A stretch of DNA of 64,000 bases from Ramlibacter sp. (GCA_019635435.1 JAHBZM010000001.1:3782001-3846000), one strand, 5' to 3'. Shown: positions 1 through 9,566, numbered from the stretch's first letter. Numbers and translations: made by a program. Notes: generated by a model from the letters alone, not told the origin.

Positions 1-879
1 GCTGAGGTGACCCCCGATGCCGCGCTGGTGCTCGGCGACACCAACAGCTGCATGGCGCTTCTGCCCGCCAAGCGGCGCAAGATCCCGACATTTCACATGG
101 AAGCAGGCAATCGCTGCTTTGACATGCGGGTGCCGGAAGAAATCAACCGGCGCATCGTTGACCACACCGCCGATGTCAACCTGACCTACAGCGACATTGC
201 CCGCGAATACCTGTTGCGCGAAGGCCTGCCTCCCGACATGGTGATCAAGACCGGAAGCCCGATGAACGAGGTGCTCATGCACTACAGGGCGGGCATTGAT
301 GCGTCGGATGTGCTCAATCGCCTCGGTCTGGCACCCAATGGCTTTTTCCTGATCAGCGCCCACCGTGAAGAGAATATTGAGTCGGCCCAGAACTTCGGCA
401 AACTTGTGGATGTGCTCAATGGCCTTGCCGAACACCATCGTCTGCCTGTGGTGGTTTCAACCCATCCACGAACACAGAAGCGGGTGGACGCGTCAGGGGT
501 CCGGCTGCACGACGGCGTCCGGCTGATCAAGCCGCTGGGCTTCACGGACTACAACAAGCTCCAGATCACGGCCCGGGCCGTGCTGTCCGACAGCGGCACG
601 ATCAGCGAGGAGTCATCCATCCTGAATTTCCCGGCGCTCAACCTGCGCGAAGCGCATGAACGCCCCGAGGGCATGGAGGAGGCTGCCGTCATGATGGTGG
701 GCCTGAGCGTTGAGCGGGTGATGCAGGCGCTGCGCATTCTGGATAACCAGTCGCGTGGCACAGCCCGCCTGCTGCGCCAGGTGGGTGACTACAGCATGCC
801 CAACGTATCGGACAAGGTGGTCCGCATCATTCACAGCTACACCGACTACGTCAACCGGGTGGTCTGGAAAAAGTACTAA
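1..879 (+). CDS. wecB: UDP-N-acetylglucosamine 2-epimerase family protein (5' partial)
   Basis: Non-hydrolysing UDP-sugar 2-epimerase, a cytoplasmic enzyme supplying an activated amino sugar for surface polysaccharide. The frame is open from base 1, so the N-terminus lies outside the window; the first start-like codon (GTG at 7) is inside the fold. Visible family motifs are HMEAGNRCFD and PEEINRRIVDH near the start of the visible part, SAHREEN in the middle, and SDSGTISEES, the UDP-binding segment, near residue 195. The MEAGNRCFD form resembles the FnlC/WbjD/CapG group that makes UDP-N-acetyl-L-fucosamine; that narrower role is inference. The glycosyltransferase gene starts 11 bases downstream, so the two are probably co-transcribed. 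Base composition is less GC-rich than the genes after 2120. Confidence 0.9.
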   Translation, partial: AEVTPDAALVLGDTNSCMALLPAKRRKIPTFHMEAGNRCFDMRVPEEINRRIVDHTADVNLTYSDIAREYLLREGLPPDMVIKTGSPMNEVLMHYRAGIDASDVLNRLGLAPNGFFLISAHREENIESAQNFGKLVDVLNGLAEHHRLPVVVSTHPRTQKRVDASGVRLHDGVRLIKPLGFTDYNKLQITARAVLSDSGTISEESSILNFPALNLREAHERPEGMEEAAVMMVGLSVERVMQALRILDNQSRGTARLLRQVGDYSMPNVSDKVVRIIHSYTDYVNRVVWKKY

Positions 880-890
880 GGGCCGCGCGA

Positions 891-2117
891 ATGCGAATCG
901 CACTGCTTGCGGATGTGTATCCGCCCTTGCGCTCGTCTGGCGCCGTCCAGTTGCGGGATCTGTCCCTCGCCTTGCTGGCGCTGGGTCATGAGGTCACTGT
1001 CATGGTGGCTTCCCCGGAACTCGATCAGCCGTGGCACCTCGATGTCTGGAACGGCGTACAGGTGATGCGCCTGAAGACGCCCCAGACCAAGGATGTTGGC
1101 TATGTTCGCCGCACGCTGGGCGAATGGATGATGCCGCATTCAATGAAGCGCAATTTGCACCGAAGCCCATTGGGCAAACAGCGTTGGGACGGCGTGGTGT
1201 GGTATTCCCCCACCATCTTCCTCGGGCCTGCAGTCCAGATGCTGAAGAAGGCCAGCACTTGCCGGGCTTATCTCATCATTCGCGACATCTTCCCTGAATG
1301 GGCAGTGGACATGGGCTTGATGGGCAAGGGCTTGCCCTACCTCTTCTTCAAGGCCATTGCACGCCACCAGTACTCGGTGGCTGACGTCATTGGCGTCCAG
1401 TCGCCGGGCAACCTGGCCTATTTCACTGACTTGGGTGATCGGCCCACCGCACGCGTTGAAGTTCTTCAGAACTGGCTGGCCGACGCCCCGGACAAGGGCT
1501 GCAGCATCACGGTGAGCCAGACGCCGCTGGCGGGACGAAAGATCTTTGTGTATGCCGGCAATATGGGCATTGCCCAAGGCATGGATGCCTTGATCGACCT
1601 CGCCGGGCATCTGGTTCACCGGAGCGATCTGGGGTTTCTTTTCGTCGGTCGGGGCAGCGAATCCCGCCGCCTCCAGGGCGCCGCCCGCGACCGTCAGCTC
1701 AGCAATGTTCTTTTCTTCGACGAGATCGATCCCGACGAGATACCCGGTCTCTATGCCCAATGCCACGTGGGCCTGATCGCGCTGGACCCGAGACACAAAA
1801 CACACAATATTCCTGGCAAGTTTCTCACCTACATGCAGTCGGGCCTCCCCGTTCTGGCGTGCATCAACCAGGGCAACGACTTGATCAAGCTGATCATGAA
1901 CGAGCAAGTGGGCCGCGTTACCGCCAATGAAACCCAGGGGTCCCTGCAACGGGAGGCCGAAGGTCTGGTACGGGACATTGAAGGCGACCCCGGGATCGGT
2001 CAGCGTTGCCGGGCGCTTTTCAGAAGACTTTTTGCACCTGAGACGGCCGCGAAGCAAGTGGTGCAAGGCCTTCAGAACAGGTCGGGTAGCGAAGCCGCAG
2101 CCCCAACTCCCGCTTGA
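891..2117 (+). CDS. Glycosyltransferase family 4 protein (WbuB-like)
   Basis: Retaining GT-B glycosyltransferase of 408 residues, expected at the cytoplasmic face of the inner membrane, adding a sugar to a lipid-linked polysaccharide precursor. The N-terminal Rossmann half starts MRIALLADVYPP and contains IIRDIFPEW; the C-terminal half contains VYAGNMG, FVGRGSE and the acceptor/donor segment IPGKFLTYMQSGLPVLA. Overall form resembles WbuB/WbjE-type L-fucosamine transferases, which would suit the preceding FnlC-like epimerase; this assignment is inference. ATG at 891 follows the epimerase stop closely. The last 98 bases overlap the opposite-strand SDR gene, and this is the last gene of the polysaccharide cluster in this direction. 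Confidence 0.88.
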   Translation: MRIALLADVYPPLRSSGAVQLRDLSLALLALGHEVTVMVASPELDQPWHLDVWNGVQVMRLKTPQTKDVGYVRRTLGEWMMPHSMKRNLHRSPLGKQRWDGVVWYSPTIFLGPAVQMLKKASTCRAYLIIRDIFPEWAVDMGLMGKGLPYLFFKAIARHQYSVADVIGVQSPGNLAYFTDLGDRPTARVEVLQNWLADAPDKGCSITVSQTPLAGRKIFVYAGNMGIAQGMDALIDLAGHLVHRSDLGFLFVGRGSESRRLQGAARDRQLSNVLFFDEIDPDEIPGLYAQCHVGLIALDPRHKTHNIPGKFLTYMQSGLPVLACINQGNDLIKLIMNEQVGRVTANETQGSLQREAEGLVRDIEGDPGIGQRCRALFRRLFAPETAAKQVVQGLQNRSGSEAAAPTPA

Positions 2118-2994
2118 GCCGTCCGTTGTCCATCCGCCGCGACTCGCTCATGAAGCTCAGCAAACTCAGCGGCAACGCGTCTTGCGCGGTGCTGCGCGGC
2201 ACGCGCGGCGGGCGTGGCAAGCCAAACAAGTCGGCAGCCAGGTCAAAGTAGTCCCCCATCTTGAGCTGGCTGTCGTCATTGACGTTGTACACGCGCTGAG
2301 GCCGGGCCCGCCACAGGGCGGCCAGGCAGGCGCGCGCCAGGTCGTCAGCGTGGATGTGGTTGGTGAACACATCGTCTTGCGCGGCCAGCACGGGCGTGCC
2401 CTTGAGCAGGCGCGCGCGGGGCGTGCCGCCTTCGCGGTCTGGCGCGTAGATGCCGGGGATGCGCAGGATGCTGGCCCGCACCGCCCCGCCGCCGCCCGCG
2501 GCCCGGCCAAAGTGGCGAACCAGTGTTTCGGCATCAAAACGCCTCTGGGCCCTTGGCGTGTGGGCATTCAGTGCTCTTGTTTCCATAGCAACTTCGCCCT
2601 GGCAGTCGCCATACACGCCGCTGGTGGACCCATAAACCATAGACGCCGGCAGGCTGCGCAGGCGCAGCGCGCGCAGCAACGCCTGGGTGCGGGGGTCGCG
2701 CCACCACTGGGCCTCCCCTTCCGAGGGCGGCGGGGCCAGATGCAGCACGCGCGTGGCCAGCCCGGCCAGCCGCCGCAGGCTGGCCGGCGCGTCCAGGTCG
2801 CCCGCCAGCGGCCTTATGCCCTGCGCGCGCAGCAAGGGGCTGCGCGCCGGCGACGAGGTCAGGGCCAGCACCGCAAACCGCCCCCTCAGGGCTCGGACCA
2901 CGCGCAGCCCCACATCACCGCAACCCACGATCAGCAGCCTCTCGCGGCGAAAGCGCGCGGGCAAAGCGCCGAGGGGGTTTTGGTTTGAGGGCAA
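2020..2994 (-). CDS. YeeZ-like NAD-dependent epimerase (atypical SDR)
   Basis: Atypical extended short-chain dehydrogenase of about 324 residues; substrate unknown. The nucleotide-binding loop is VGCGDVG near residue 20, followed by YGSTSGVYGD around the usual active-site strand. The classical YxxxK pair is not visible, as in YeeZ-like (SDR_a4) proteins. No convincing ATG exists near the Rossmann start; the longer open frame to 3120 runs antisense through the next gene, so I chose the TTG at 2994, which gives MPSNQNPLG. This start is uncertain. The last 14 or so residues lie beyond the normal family end and are antisense to the glycosyltransferase gene, so the native stop may have been lost. 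Confidence 0.78.
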   Translation of the reverse strand: MPSNQNPLGALPARFRRERLLIVGCGDVGLRVVRALRGRFAVLALTSSPARSPLLRAQGIRPLAGDLDAPASLRRLAGLATRVLHLAPPPSEGEAQWWRDPRTQALLRALRLRSLPASMVYGSTSGVYGDCQGEVAMETRALNAHTPRAQRRFDAETLVRHFGRAAGGGGAVRASILRIPGIYAPDREGGTPRARLLKGTPVLAAQDDVFTNHIHADDLARACLAALWRARPQRVYNVNDDSQLKMGDYFDLAADLFGLPRPPRVPRSTAQDALPLSLLSFMSESRRMDNGRLKRELGLRLRYPTCSEGLAPLASRPSQVQKVF

Positions 2995-3040
2995 AATCGG
3001 GGGGCTACCAATGAAAACAGGCCCCGAGGATACCCAAAGA

Positions 3041-4108
3041 ATGAGTTTCCAGATCACTGTGCAGCCCAGCGGGCGTACGTTCTCCGCCGAACCCGATGAA
3101 GCCATCCTGCCCGCCGCCATCCGTCAGGGCATTGGCTTGCCCTATGGCTGCAAGGATGGCGCCTGCGGCTCCTGCAAGTGCAAGAAGCTCGAGGGCACGG
3201 TGGTGCATGGCACCCACCAGACCAAGGCACTGAGCCACGAGGAAGAGGCGGCCGGCTACATCCTGACCTGCTGCGCCGTGCCGCAGACCGACGTGTTGCT
3301 GGAGTCGCGCCAGGTGACCGACGAGAGCGCCTTCCCGATCAAGAAGATGCCCTCGCGCGTGCTGGCGCTGGAGAAAAAGTCGCACGACGTGATGCTGGTG
3401 CGGCTGCAACTGCCAGCCAACGACACCATGCGCTACCACGCGGGCCAGTACGTCGAGTTCATCCTGCGCGACGGCGCGCGCCGCAGCTACTCCATGGCCA
3501 ATGCGCCCCATACCCTGGTGAGCGACCCGGCGGTCGCGCCCTCCACGCCGCCCGGGATCGAACTGCACATCCGCCACATGCCCGGCGGCAAGTTCACCGA
3601 CCATGTGTTCAACGCCATGAAGGAAAAGGAAATCCTGCGGGTCGAGGGGCCTTACGGCAGCTTCTTCCTGCGCGAGGACTCCGCCAAGCCCATGGTGCTG
3701 CTGGCTTCGGGCACCGGTTTTGCGCCAATCAAGGCGCTGATCGAGCACATGCGCCACAAGGGCATCACGCGCCCCGCCACGCTGTACTGGGGCGGCCGGC
3801 GCCCTGACGACCTCTATCTGGACAGCTGGGTGCAGGACCAGCTGGCGGCCATGCCGCAGCTCAAATACGTGCCGGTCATCTCCAACGCCCTGCCCGAAGA
3901 CAACTGGACCGGCCGCACCGGCTTTGTCCACCGCGCCGTGCTGGAAGACTTCCCAGATCTTTCGGGCCACCAGGTCTATGCCTGCGGCGCGCCCATCGTG
4001 GTGGACTCGGCGCGGGCCGAATACAGTGCCCAGGCGGGCCTGCCGCCTGATGAGTTCTATGCCGACTCGTTCACCACTGAAGCCGACAAACACAAGGAGA
4101 CCGCATGA
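3041..4108 (+). CDS. CDP-6-deoxy-delta-3,4-glucoseen reductase-like iron-sulfur flavoprotein
   Basis: Soluble electron-transfer reductase of 355 residues passing electrons from NAD(P)H through FAD to a 2Fe-2S centre. Domain order: plant-type ferredoxin at the N-terminus with Cys37, Cys42, Cys45 and Cys77; FAD-binding barrel with RRSYSMANAP around residue 150; NAD-binding domain with LLASGTGFAPIKAL and the closing YACGAPIVVDSA. This order matches AscD/DdhD-type glucoseen reductases, but such proteins are widespread in Burkholderiales without a deoxysugar pathway, so the physiological partner is unknown. ATG 3041 gives the family-typical N-terminus MSFQITVQPSG; ATG 3011 is an in-frame alternative. 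Its TGA overlaps the next ATG (ATGA), indicating coupling. Confidence 0.85.
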   Translation: MSFQITVQPSGRTFSAEPDEAILPAAIRQGIGLPYGCKDGACGSCKCKKLEGTVVHGTHQTKALSHEEEAAGYILTCCAVPQTDVLLESRQVTDESAFPIKKMPSRVLALEKKSHDVMLVRLQLPANDTMRYHAGQYVEFILRDGARRSYSMANAPHTLVSDPAVAPSTPPGIELHIRHMPGGKFTDHVFNAMKEKEILRVEGPYGSFFLREDSAKPMVLLASGTGFAPIKALIEHMRHKGITRPATLYWGGRRPDDLYLDSWVQDQLAAMPQLKYVPVISNALPEDNWTGRTGFVHRAVLEDFPDLSGHQVYACGAPIVVDSARAEYSAQAGLPPDEFYADSFTTEADKHKETA

Positions 4109-5082
4109 CCGTGCAACGCCGACAACTCGTTCTGTCCACCCTCGCCGCCGCGCTGGCACTGCCAGCCACCGGCGCTCTGGCCCAGGGCCAGACCATCCGC
4201 CTGGTGGTGCCCTATGGCGCCGGCGGCCCGATTGACGTGACGGCCCGCCTGCTGGCGGAGCGCGTCAAGGACTCGCTGGGCACGGTCATCATCGACAACA
4301 AGCCCGGCGGGGGCGGCAACATCGGCGCCAACCTCGTGGCCAAGGCCCCCCCGGACGGCCTGACCATCGGCATTGCGGCCGTGGCCACCAATGCCATCAA
4401 CCCCTGGCTGTTCAGCAAGATGCCCTTTGACGCCGCGAAGGACTTTGCCCCCATCACACAGATGGTGCGCGTGCCCAATGTGCTGGTCATGAATGCCGAC
4501 ACCGCAAAGCGCCTGAACATCAACAGCGTGAAGGACCTGATCGCCTACGCCAGGGCCAACCCGGCCAGGCTCAACTACGGCAGCGGCGGCAATGGCAGCG
4601 CGGGCCACCTGGCCGGCGAGATGTTCAAGCGCGACGCCGGCATCTTTGCCGTGCACATCCCCTACAACGGAGGCAACCCGGCCCAGCTGGCCCTGCTCTC
4701 GGGCCAGGTCGACTTCAACTTTGACAACCTCGCCACGGCGGCCCCCAACATCCGCGCGGGCAAGCTCAAGGCACTGGCGGTGACCTCGCTCACCCGCTCG
4801 CCAGCCCTGCCCGACGTGCCCCCCGTGGCCGACACGCTCAAGGGCTTCTCGATCGACACCTGGTGGGGCCTGGTGGCTCCGGCCGGGACGCCCAAAGACG
4901 TTCTGGCCAGGCTGAGCCACGCCTTTGTGGATGCACTGAACGCACCCGAGACCAAAACGCGCTTTGCCGCGCTGATGGCCGAGCCCGTGCCCTCCACACC
5001 CGAGCAGTTCGGCGCTTTCATGAAGAGCGAACTCGCCAAGTACGAAAAGGTGGTGAAGGCCTCCGGGGCCCGCGTGGACTGA
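4105..5082 (+). CDS. Tripartite tricarboxylate transporter substrate-binding protein (Bug/TctC family)
   Basis: Periplasmic solute-binding protein of 325 residues. An export signal is visible: RRQLVLSTLAAALALPATGALAQ, cleaved after about residue 26. Bug-family features follow: IRLVVPYGAGGPIDVTAR, DNKPGGGGNIGANLVAKAPPDG, and the NYGSGGNGSAGHLAGE pocket segment near residue 155. Bug proteins bind carboxylates and related small molecules; the ligand cannot be read from sequence. The ATG overlaps the reductase stop and GGAG lies just upstream. TctAB permeases are encoded far away at 50172-52184 on the other strand, so this is an orphan receptor locally, as is common for the family. Confidence 0.93.
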   Translation: MTVQRRQLVLSTLAAALALPATGALAQGQTIRLVVPYGAGGPIDVTARLLAERVKDSLGTVIIDNKPGGGGNIGANLVAKAPPDGLTIGIAAVATNAINPWLFSKMPFDAAKDFAPITQMVRVPNVLVMNADTAKRLNINSVKDLIAYARANPARLNYGSGGNGSAGHLAGEMFKRDAGIFAVHIPYNGGNPAQLALLSGQVDFNFDNLATAAPNIRAGKLKALAVTSLTRSPALPDVPPVADTLKGFSIDTWWGLVAPAGTPKDVLARLSHAFVDALNAPETKTRFAALMAEPVPSTPEQFGAFMKSELAKYEKVVKASGARVD

Positions 5083-5112
5083 AAAGTCCGAGCCGTCCTA
5101 CAGGCAGCGGCC

Positions 5113-5129
5113 GGCCTGTCCCACAGGCC
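5113..5129. terminator. Short GC hairpin after the Bug gene
   Basis: GGCCTGT and ACAGGCC form a 7-bp stem with a 3-base loop 30 bases after the Bug stop codon. No T-run follows on either strand, so termination is only a possibility. Confidence 0.35.
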
Positions 5130-5212
5130 GCCACTGGGGACCTCTTTAGATTGTCAGGACGCCTGCGCCATCCGTTTGACGGCGCGGGGTTTTACCTGAC
5201 CTGGAGTGACCC

Positions 5213-5803
5213 ATGCAAAAACTGTCCCGCATCCTGCTGCCCACCGTGCTGGTGGCCGGCTCGATGCTTTCCCTGCCCGCCGCGGCCCAACAGAACCAGA
5301 GCTACGGCTCCAGCGCCAGCCGCGGCTACCTGGGCCTCAATCTGGGCCGTTCCAACTACGACACGGGCTGCGGCTCGGGGGCGTTTGTCTGTGGCGACTC
5401 CGCTACCGCGGGCCACCTGTACGGTGGCAGCATGGTGGGCGACCGCTGGGGCGTCGAACTGGGCTACCTCAACATGGGGCGGATTGACCGGGGCGGCGGC
5501 ACCACCCGTGCCCACGGCCTCAACCTCAGCCTGATCGGCAAGCTGCCGCTCAGCCAGGCCGTGGACCTGTACGGCAAGGTGGGCACCACCTACGGCCGCA
5601 CCGAAACCTCGGCCACGGCGGGATCAGGCGTGACGCCCGGCTCCGACAGCGGCTTTGGCATTTCCTACGGGGCGGGCGTGAGCTACGTGTTCACGCCCAA
5701 GGTGTCAGCCACCCTGGGTTGGGACAGCCACGACTTCCACTTTGCCGGTGGCGGCCGGGAGCCGGTGCGCATGACCAGCGTGGGCCTGCAGTACCGCTAC
5801 TGA
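5213..5803 (+). CDS. Small outer-membrane beta-barrel protein
   Basis: Probable outer-membrane protein of 196 residues. Residues 1-25 form a signal peptide ending LPAAAQQ. The rest shows alternating beta strands with aromatic girdles (YLGLNLGRSNYD, RWGVELGYLNMG, VDLYGKVGTTYGR, GFGISYGAGVSYVF) and ends LQYRY; a terminal aromatic residue is the usual Bam recognition signal. Size and strand count fit an eight-stranded OmpA/OmpX-like barrel without a peptidoglycan-binding domain. Two cysteines in GCGSGAFVCGD probably form a loop disulfide. ATG 5213 has GGAG nine bases upstream. It stands alone, convergent with livF with only 3 bases between the stops. Function unknown. Confidence 0.85.
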   Translation: MQKLSRILLPTVLVAGSMLSLPAAAQQNQSYGSSASRGYLGLNLGRSNYDTGCGSGAFVCGDSATAGHLYGGSMVGDRWGVELGYLNMGRIDRGGGTTRAHGLNLSLIGKLPLSQAVDLYGKVGTTYGRTETSATAGSGVTPGSDSGFGISYGAGVSYVFTPKVSATLGWDSHDFHFAGGGREPVRMTSVGLQYRY

Positions 5804-5806
5804 CGG

Positions 5807-6523
<717 letters not shown>

Positions 6524-6524
6524 G

Positions 6525-7295
6525 TCAGTGTCCCCCCGTGCCCAGATAGGCTTCAATCACTTTTTCATTCTTCTGCACGGCGGCGGGCTCGCCTTCGGCG
6601 ATCTGCTTGCCGTAGTCCAGCACGGTGACCCGGTCGCACAGGCCCATCACGAGTTTCACGTCGTGTTCAATGAGCAGGATGGTGCGGTTGTCCTTGCGGA
6701 TCTGGTCGATCAGCTCGCGCAGCTGCACCTTCTCGGTGGCGTTCATGCCGGCCGCCGGCTCGTCCAGCGCGATGAGCTGCGGGTCGGTGGCCAGCGCGCG
6801 CGCGATCTCCAGGCGCCGCTGGTCGCCATAGGACAGGGTGCGGGCCTTGTAGTCGGTGAATTTGCCGATGCCCACGTAGTCGAGCAGCTCCTGGGCGCGC
6901 TTGGCAATCGCGGCCTCCTCGGCCTTGAAGCCGGGGGTGCGGAAGATCGCGCCGATCAGGCCGGAGTGGGTGCGCATGTGGCGCCCTACCATCACATTTT
7001 CGAGGGCCGTCATTTCGGCAAACAGGCGGATGTTCTGGAACGTGCGCGCAATGCCCGCCTTGGCGACTTCGTGCACGGCGGACGGCTTGTACGGCTTGCC
7101 CGCGAGCTCGAACGTGCCGCTGTCGGGCGTGTACAGCCCGGTGATGACGTTGAAGAAGGTGGTCTTGCCGGCGCCGTTGGGCCCGATCAGCCCATACACC
7201 TGGCCGCGCTCAATGGTCATGCCCACGTCGGACAGGGCCTGCAGGCCGCCAAAGCGCTTGGAGATGCCGGCTACTTTCAATACGGTGTCTGTCAT
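6525..7295 (-). CDS. livG: Branched-chain amino acid ABC transporter ATP-binding protein LivG
   Basis: Second ATPase of the LIV importer, 256 residues. Walker A is GPNGAGKTTFFNVITG, the signature is LSYGDQRRLEIARAL, and Walker B is LIALDEPAAGMN. The LivG subfamily is marked by the longer helical region between Walker A and the signature (MVGRHMRTHSGLIG) and by the C-terminal DYGKQIAEGEPAAV. ATG 7295 gives MTDTVLKVAGISKRFGG, the usual LivG opening; an upstream in-frame start would add 13 residues. It lies 10 bases after livM and 1 base before livF, so it is translated from the operon message. Confidence 0.95.
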   Translation of the reverse strand: MTDTVLKVAGISKRFGGLQALSDVGMTIERGQVYGLIGPNGAGKTTFFNVITGLYTPDSGTFELAGKPYKPSAVHEVAKAGIARTFQNIRLFAEMTALENVMVGRHMRTHSGLIGAIFRTPGFKAEEAAIAKRAQELLDYVGIGKFTDYKARTLSYGDQRRLEIARALATDPQLIALDEPAAGMNATEKVQLRELIDQIRKDNRTILLIEHDVKLVMGLCDRVTVLDYGKQIAEGEPAAVQKNEKVIEAYLGTGGH

Positions 7296-7305
7296 GGCGG
7301 TGTCC

Positions 7306-8385
7306 TCAGTTGCCTTGTTGCAGCGACTTGCCATGCTCGGGCGCGGGCCACAGGCCGCGCGGCCGCATCAACATGATCACGATCATCGCCAGCGCAATCA
7401 GCAGCTGGCGCAGGATGGCGGAATCAAGGCGCCCGCCGGTCATGGCCTGCAAGGGCCCGGCCACATAGCGCAGCACCTCGGGCAGGGCCGACAGCAGCAC
7501 CGCCCCCAGGATCACCCCGGGCAGATGGCCGATGCCGCCGAGCACTACCATGGCCACGATCATCACCGACTCCATCAGGCTGAAGGACTCGGGCGAGACA
7601 AAGCCCTGGAAGGCACCGAACATCGAGCCCGCCACGCCGCCAAAGGTGGCGCCCATGCCGAAGGCCAGCAGCTTCAGGTTGCGGGTGTTGATGCCCATGG
7701 CCTTGGCGGCGATTTCGTCCTCGCGGATGGCCATCCAGGCGCGGCCGATGCGCGACAGTTCCAGCCGGTAGCAGACCAGCACGCTGAAAATCACCAGCGC
7801 CAGGAACAGGAAGTAATACAGCGTGACCGATGCCACCTCGTAGCTGCCGATCATCAGCGGGTCGCCCAGGTCCAGGCCGAAGAACTTGATGGCCTCGATC
7901 TGGTTGATCCCCTTGGGGCCGTTGGTGACGTTGACCGGATGGTCCAGGTTGTTCAGGAAGATGCGGATGATCTCGCCAAAGCCGAGCGTGACGATGGCCA
8001 GGTAGTCGCCGCGCAGCTTGAGCGTGGGCGCGCCCAGCAGCACGCCAAACAGCGCGGCCAGCCCGGCCCCCAGCGGAATGACGATCCACAGAGGTGTGTG
8101 CAGTCCGTTGGGGAACATCGCCGCAAACGAGGCAAAGGTTTCCGTCAGGTGGGGCGAGGCCATCAGCGCAAACATGTAGGCGCCCACGGCGTAGAACGCC
8201 ACATAGCCCAGGTCCAGCAGGCCCGCATAGCCCACCACGATGTTCAGGCCCAGGGCCAGCATCACGTACAGCAGGGCCACGTCGGCAATGCGCACCCAGG
8301 CGTGGCCGAAGCTCTGGAGAATGAAGGGCAGCACCAGCAGGGCCAGGCCGCCAAAGAGGTAGGTCAGGAGTTTTTTCTGATTCAT
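7306..8385 (-). CDS. livM: Branched-chain amino acid ABC transporter permease LivM
   Basis: Inner-membrane permease of the LIV importer, 359 residues with about nine or ten hydrophobic helices. Family features are ALGLNIVVGYAGLLDLGYVA near residue 60, TLKLRGDYLAIVTLGFGEI and the cytoplasmic coupling segment SRIGRAWMAIREDEIAAKAMGI. ATG 8385 (MNQKKLLTYLF) is preceded by GAGGAG; the in-frame extension lies between the genes and is not needed. A 10-base gap separates it from livH. It pairs with LivH to form the channel. Confidence 0.95.
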   Translation of the reverse strand: MNQKKLLTYLFGGLALLVLPFILQSFGHAWVRIADVALLYVMLALGLNIVVGYAGLLDLGYVAFYAVGAYMFALMASPHLTETFASFAAMFPNGLHTPLWIVIPLGAGLAALFGVLLGAPTLKLRGDYLAIVTLGFGEIIRIFLNNLDHPVNVTNGPKGINQIEAIKFFGLDLGDPLMIGSYEVASVTLYYFLFLALVIFSVLVCYRLELSRIGRAWMAIREDEIAAKAMGINTRNLKLLAFGMGATFGGVAGSMFGAFQGFVSPESFSLMESVMIVAMVVLGGIGHLPGVILGAVLLSALPEVLRYVAGPLQAMTGGRLDSAILRQLLIALAMIVIMLMRPRGLWPAPEHGKSLQQGN

Positions 8386-8395
8386 GGTGTTCTCC

Positions 8396-9325
8396 TCAGG
8401 CCCGGTCCGCCACGCGCTCACCCATCAGGCCCGATGGCCGCAGGGTGAGGATGATGATGAGCACGATGAACGCAAAGATGTCGGCGTAGTTGCTGCCCAG
8501 CACGCCGCCGGTCAGGGTGCCGATGTACCCCGAGCCGATGGCTTCGATCAGGCCCAGCAGCACGGCGCCGATCACGGCGCCGGCCAGGTTGCCGATGCCG
8601 CCGAACACTGCCGCCGTGAAGGCCTTGAGGCCGGGCAGGAAGCCCATGGTGTGCTGCACCGTGCCGTAGTTGGAGGCGTACATCACGCCGGCAATGGTCG
8701 CCAGGATGGCGCCGATGATGAAGGTGGCGGAGATCACGGTGTCGGGCTTGACGCCCATCAGGCCCGCCACGCGGGGGTTCTCGGCGGTGGCGCGCATCGC
8801 GCGGCCCAGGCTGGTGTAGTTGACCAGCCAGACCAGGAACAGCAGGGCCACCACGGTCACGCTCAGGATCATGATCTGGGTGGCGGTGATCACCGCGCCG
8901 CCGATTTCAAAGGGCTGAGGCGGCAACAGCGTGGGATAGGGTTTGTAGTTGGCCTTGAAGACGATCATGGCCAGCGTCTGCAACAGGATGGACATGCCCA
9001 GCGCCGTGATCAGCGGGGCCAGCCGCGGGCTGTTGCGCAGCGGCCGGTAGGCCACCTTCTCGATGGTGAAGTTGAGCGCGGCGGCCACCACGCAGGCCAC
9101 CACGGTGGCCAGCAGCAGGATGACCCACCCCGGTGCGCCCGGCATGGCGGGCTGGAGCACGGTGATCACGGCCCAACTGGTGAGCGCCCCCACCATGAGC
9201 ACTTCGCCGTGCGCAAAATTGATCAGCTGGATGATGCCGTACACCATGGTATAGCCCAGGGCTATCAAGGCGTACATGCTGCCGAGGACCAGACCGTTGA
9301 TGATCTGTTGCAGCAAGATGTCCAT
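8396..9325 (-). CDS. livH: Branched-chain amino acid ABC transporter permease LivH
   Basis: First gene of the liv operon, 309 residues, an inner-membrane permease with about eight hydrophobic helices. Diagnostic segments are QQIINGLVLGSMYALIALGY at the N-terminus, MVYGIIQLINFAHGEVLMVG and the coupling loop LGRAMRATAENPRVAGLMGV. ATG 9325 has GGAG eight bases upstream. The open frame extends 41 codons further up through non-conserved sequence, which I rejected. No LivJ/LivK binding-protein gene occurs anywhere in the window, so the receptor must be encoded elsewhere. Confidence 0.95.
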   Translation of the reverse strand: MDILLQQIINGLVLGSMYALIALGYTMVYGIIQLINFAHGEVLMVGALTSWAVITVLQPAMPGAPGWVILLLATVVACVVAAALNFTIEKVAYRPLRNSPRLAPLITALGMSILLQTLAMIVFKANYKPYPTLLPPQPFEIGGAVITATQIMILSVTVVALLFLVWLVNYTSLGRAMRATAENPRVAGLMGVKPDTVISATFIIGAILATIAGVMYASNYGTVQHTMGFLPGLKAFTAAVFGGIGNLAGAVIGAVLLGLIEAIGSGYIGTLTGGVLGSNYADIFAFIVLIIILTLRPSGLMGERVADRA

Positions 9326-9434
9326 AGAAATTCTCCGTTTTTGTAACCGGCCGATAGCCAGGTTGAGCCAGGATTTTTGTGACCAGGTCTGTTGATTGAC
9401 CGGCGCGCCTTGTGGGCACAACCAGCCATCTAGC

Positions 9435-9467
9435 AAAAAACCCGCCAAGCAGGTCCCTTGGCGGGTT
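9435..9467 (-). terminator. Rho-independent terminator, minus strand
   Basis: AACCCGCCAAG and CTTGGCGGGTT form an 11-bp perfect stem with a 7-base loop, followed on the minus strand by TTTTTT. It lies about 100 bases after the rarA stop and 110 bases before livH. It most simply ends the rarA transcript; otherwise it is a leader attenuator of livH. Confidence 0.85.
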
Positions 9468-9537
9468 CGTGTACGAGATTGTAGCTATCGGTGAGCGCGT
9501 GAAAAACCGTGTATTGCCCGGGGTTTACCCTCGACAG

Positions 9538-9558
9538 AAGCCCTTATCAGGGGCTTTT
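9538..9558. terminator. Weak hairpin just after rarA
   Basis: AAGCCC and GGGCTT pair across a 7-base loop. The plus strand has TTTTCTCTTT after it, but no plus-strand gene ends here; on the minus strand, where rarA ends, the T-run is poor. It may assist the stronger terminator at 9435-9467. Confidence 0.4.
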
Positions 9559-9566
9559 CTCTTTAA

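Noticed and set aside
2571..2590. GTGCTCTTGTTTCCATAGCA in the YeeZ-like gene, similar to the start of the dispersed repeat
   Set aside because: Only 20 bases match and the encoded ETRALN segment is a normal part of this SDR family.
9435..9467. A liv-operon attenuator or small RNA
   Set aside because: The hairpin and T-run are real, but the position just after rarA makes an ordinary rarA terminator the simpler explanation.
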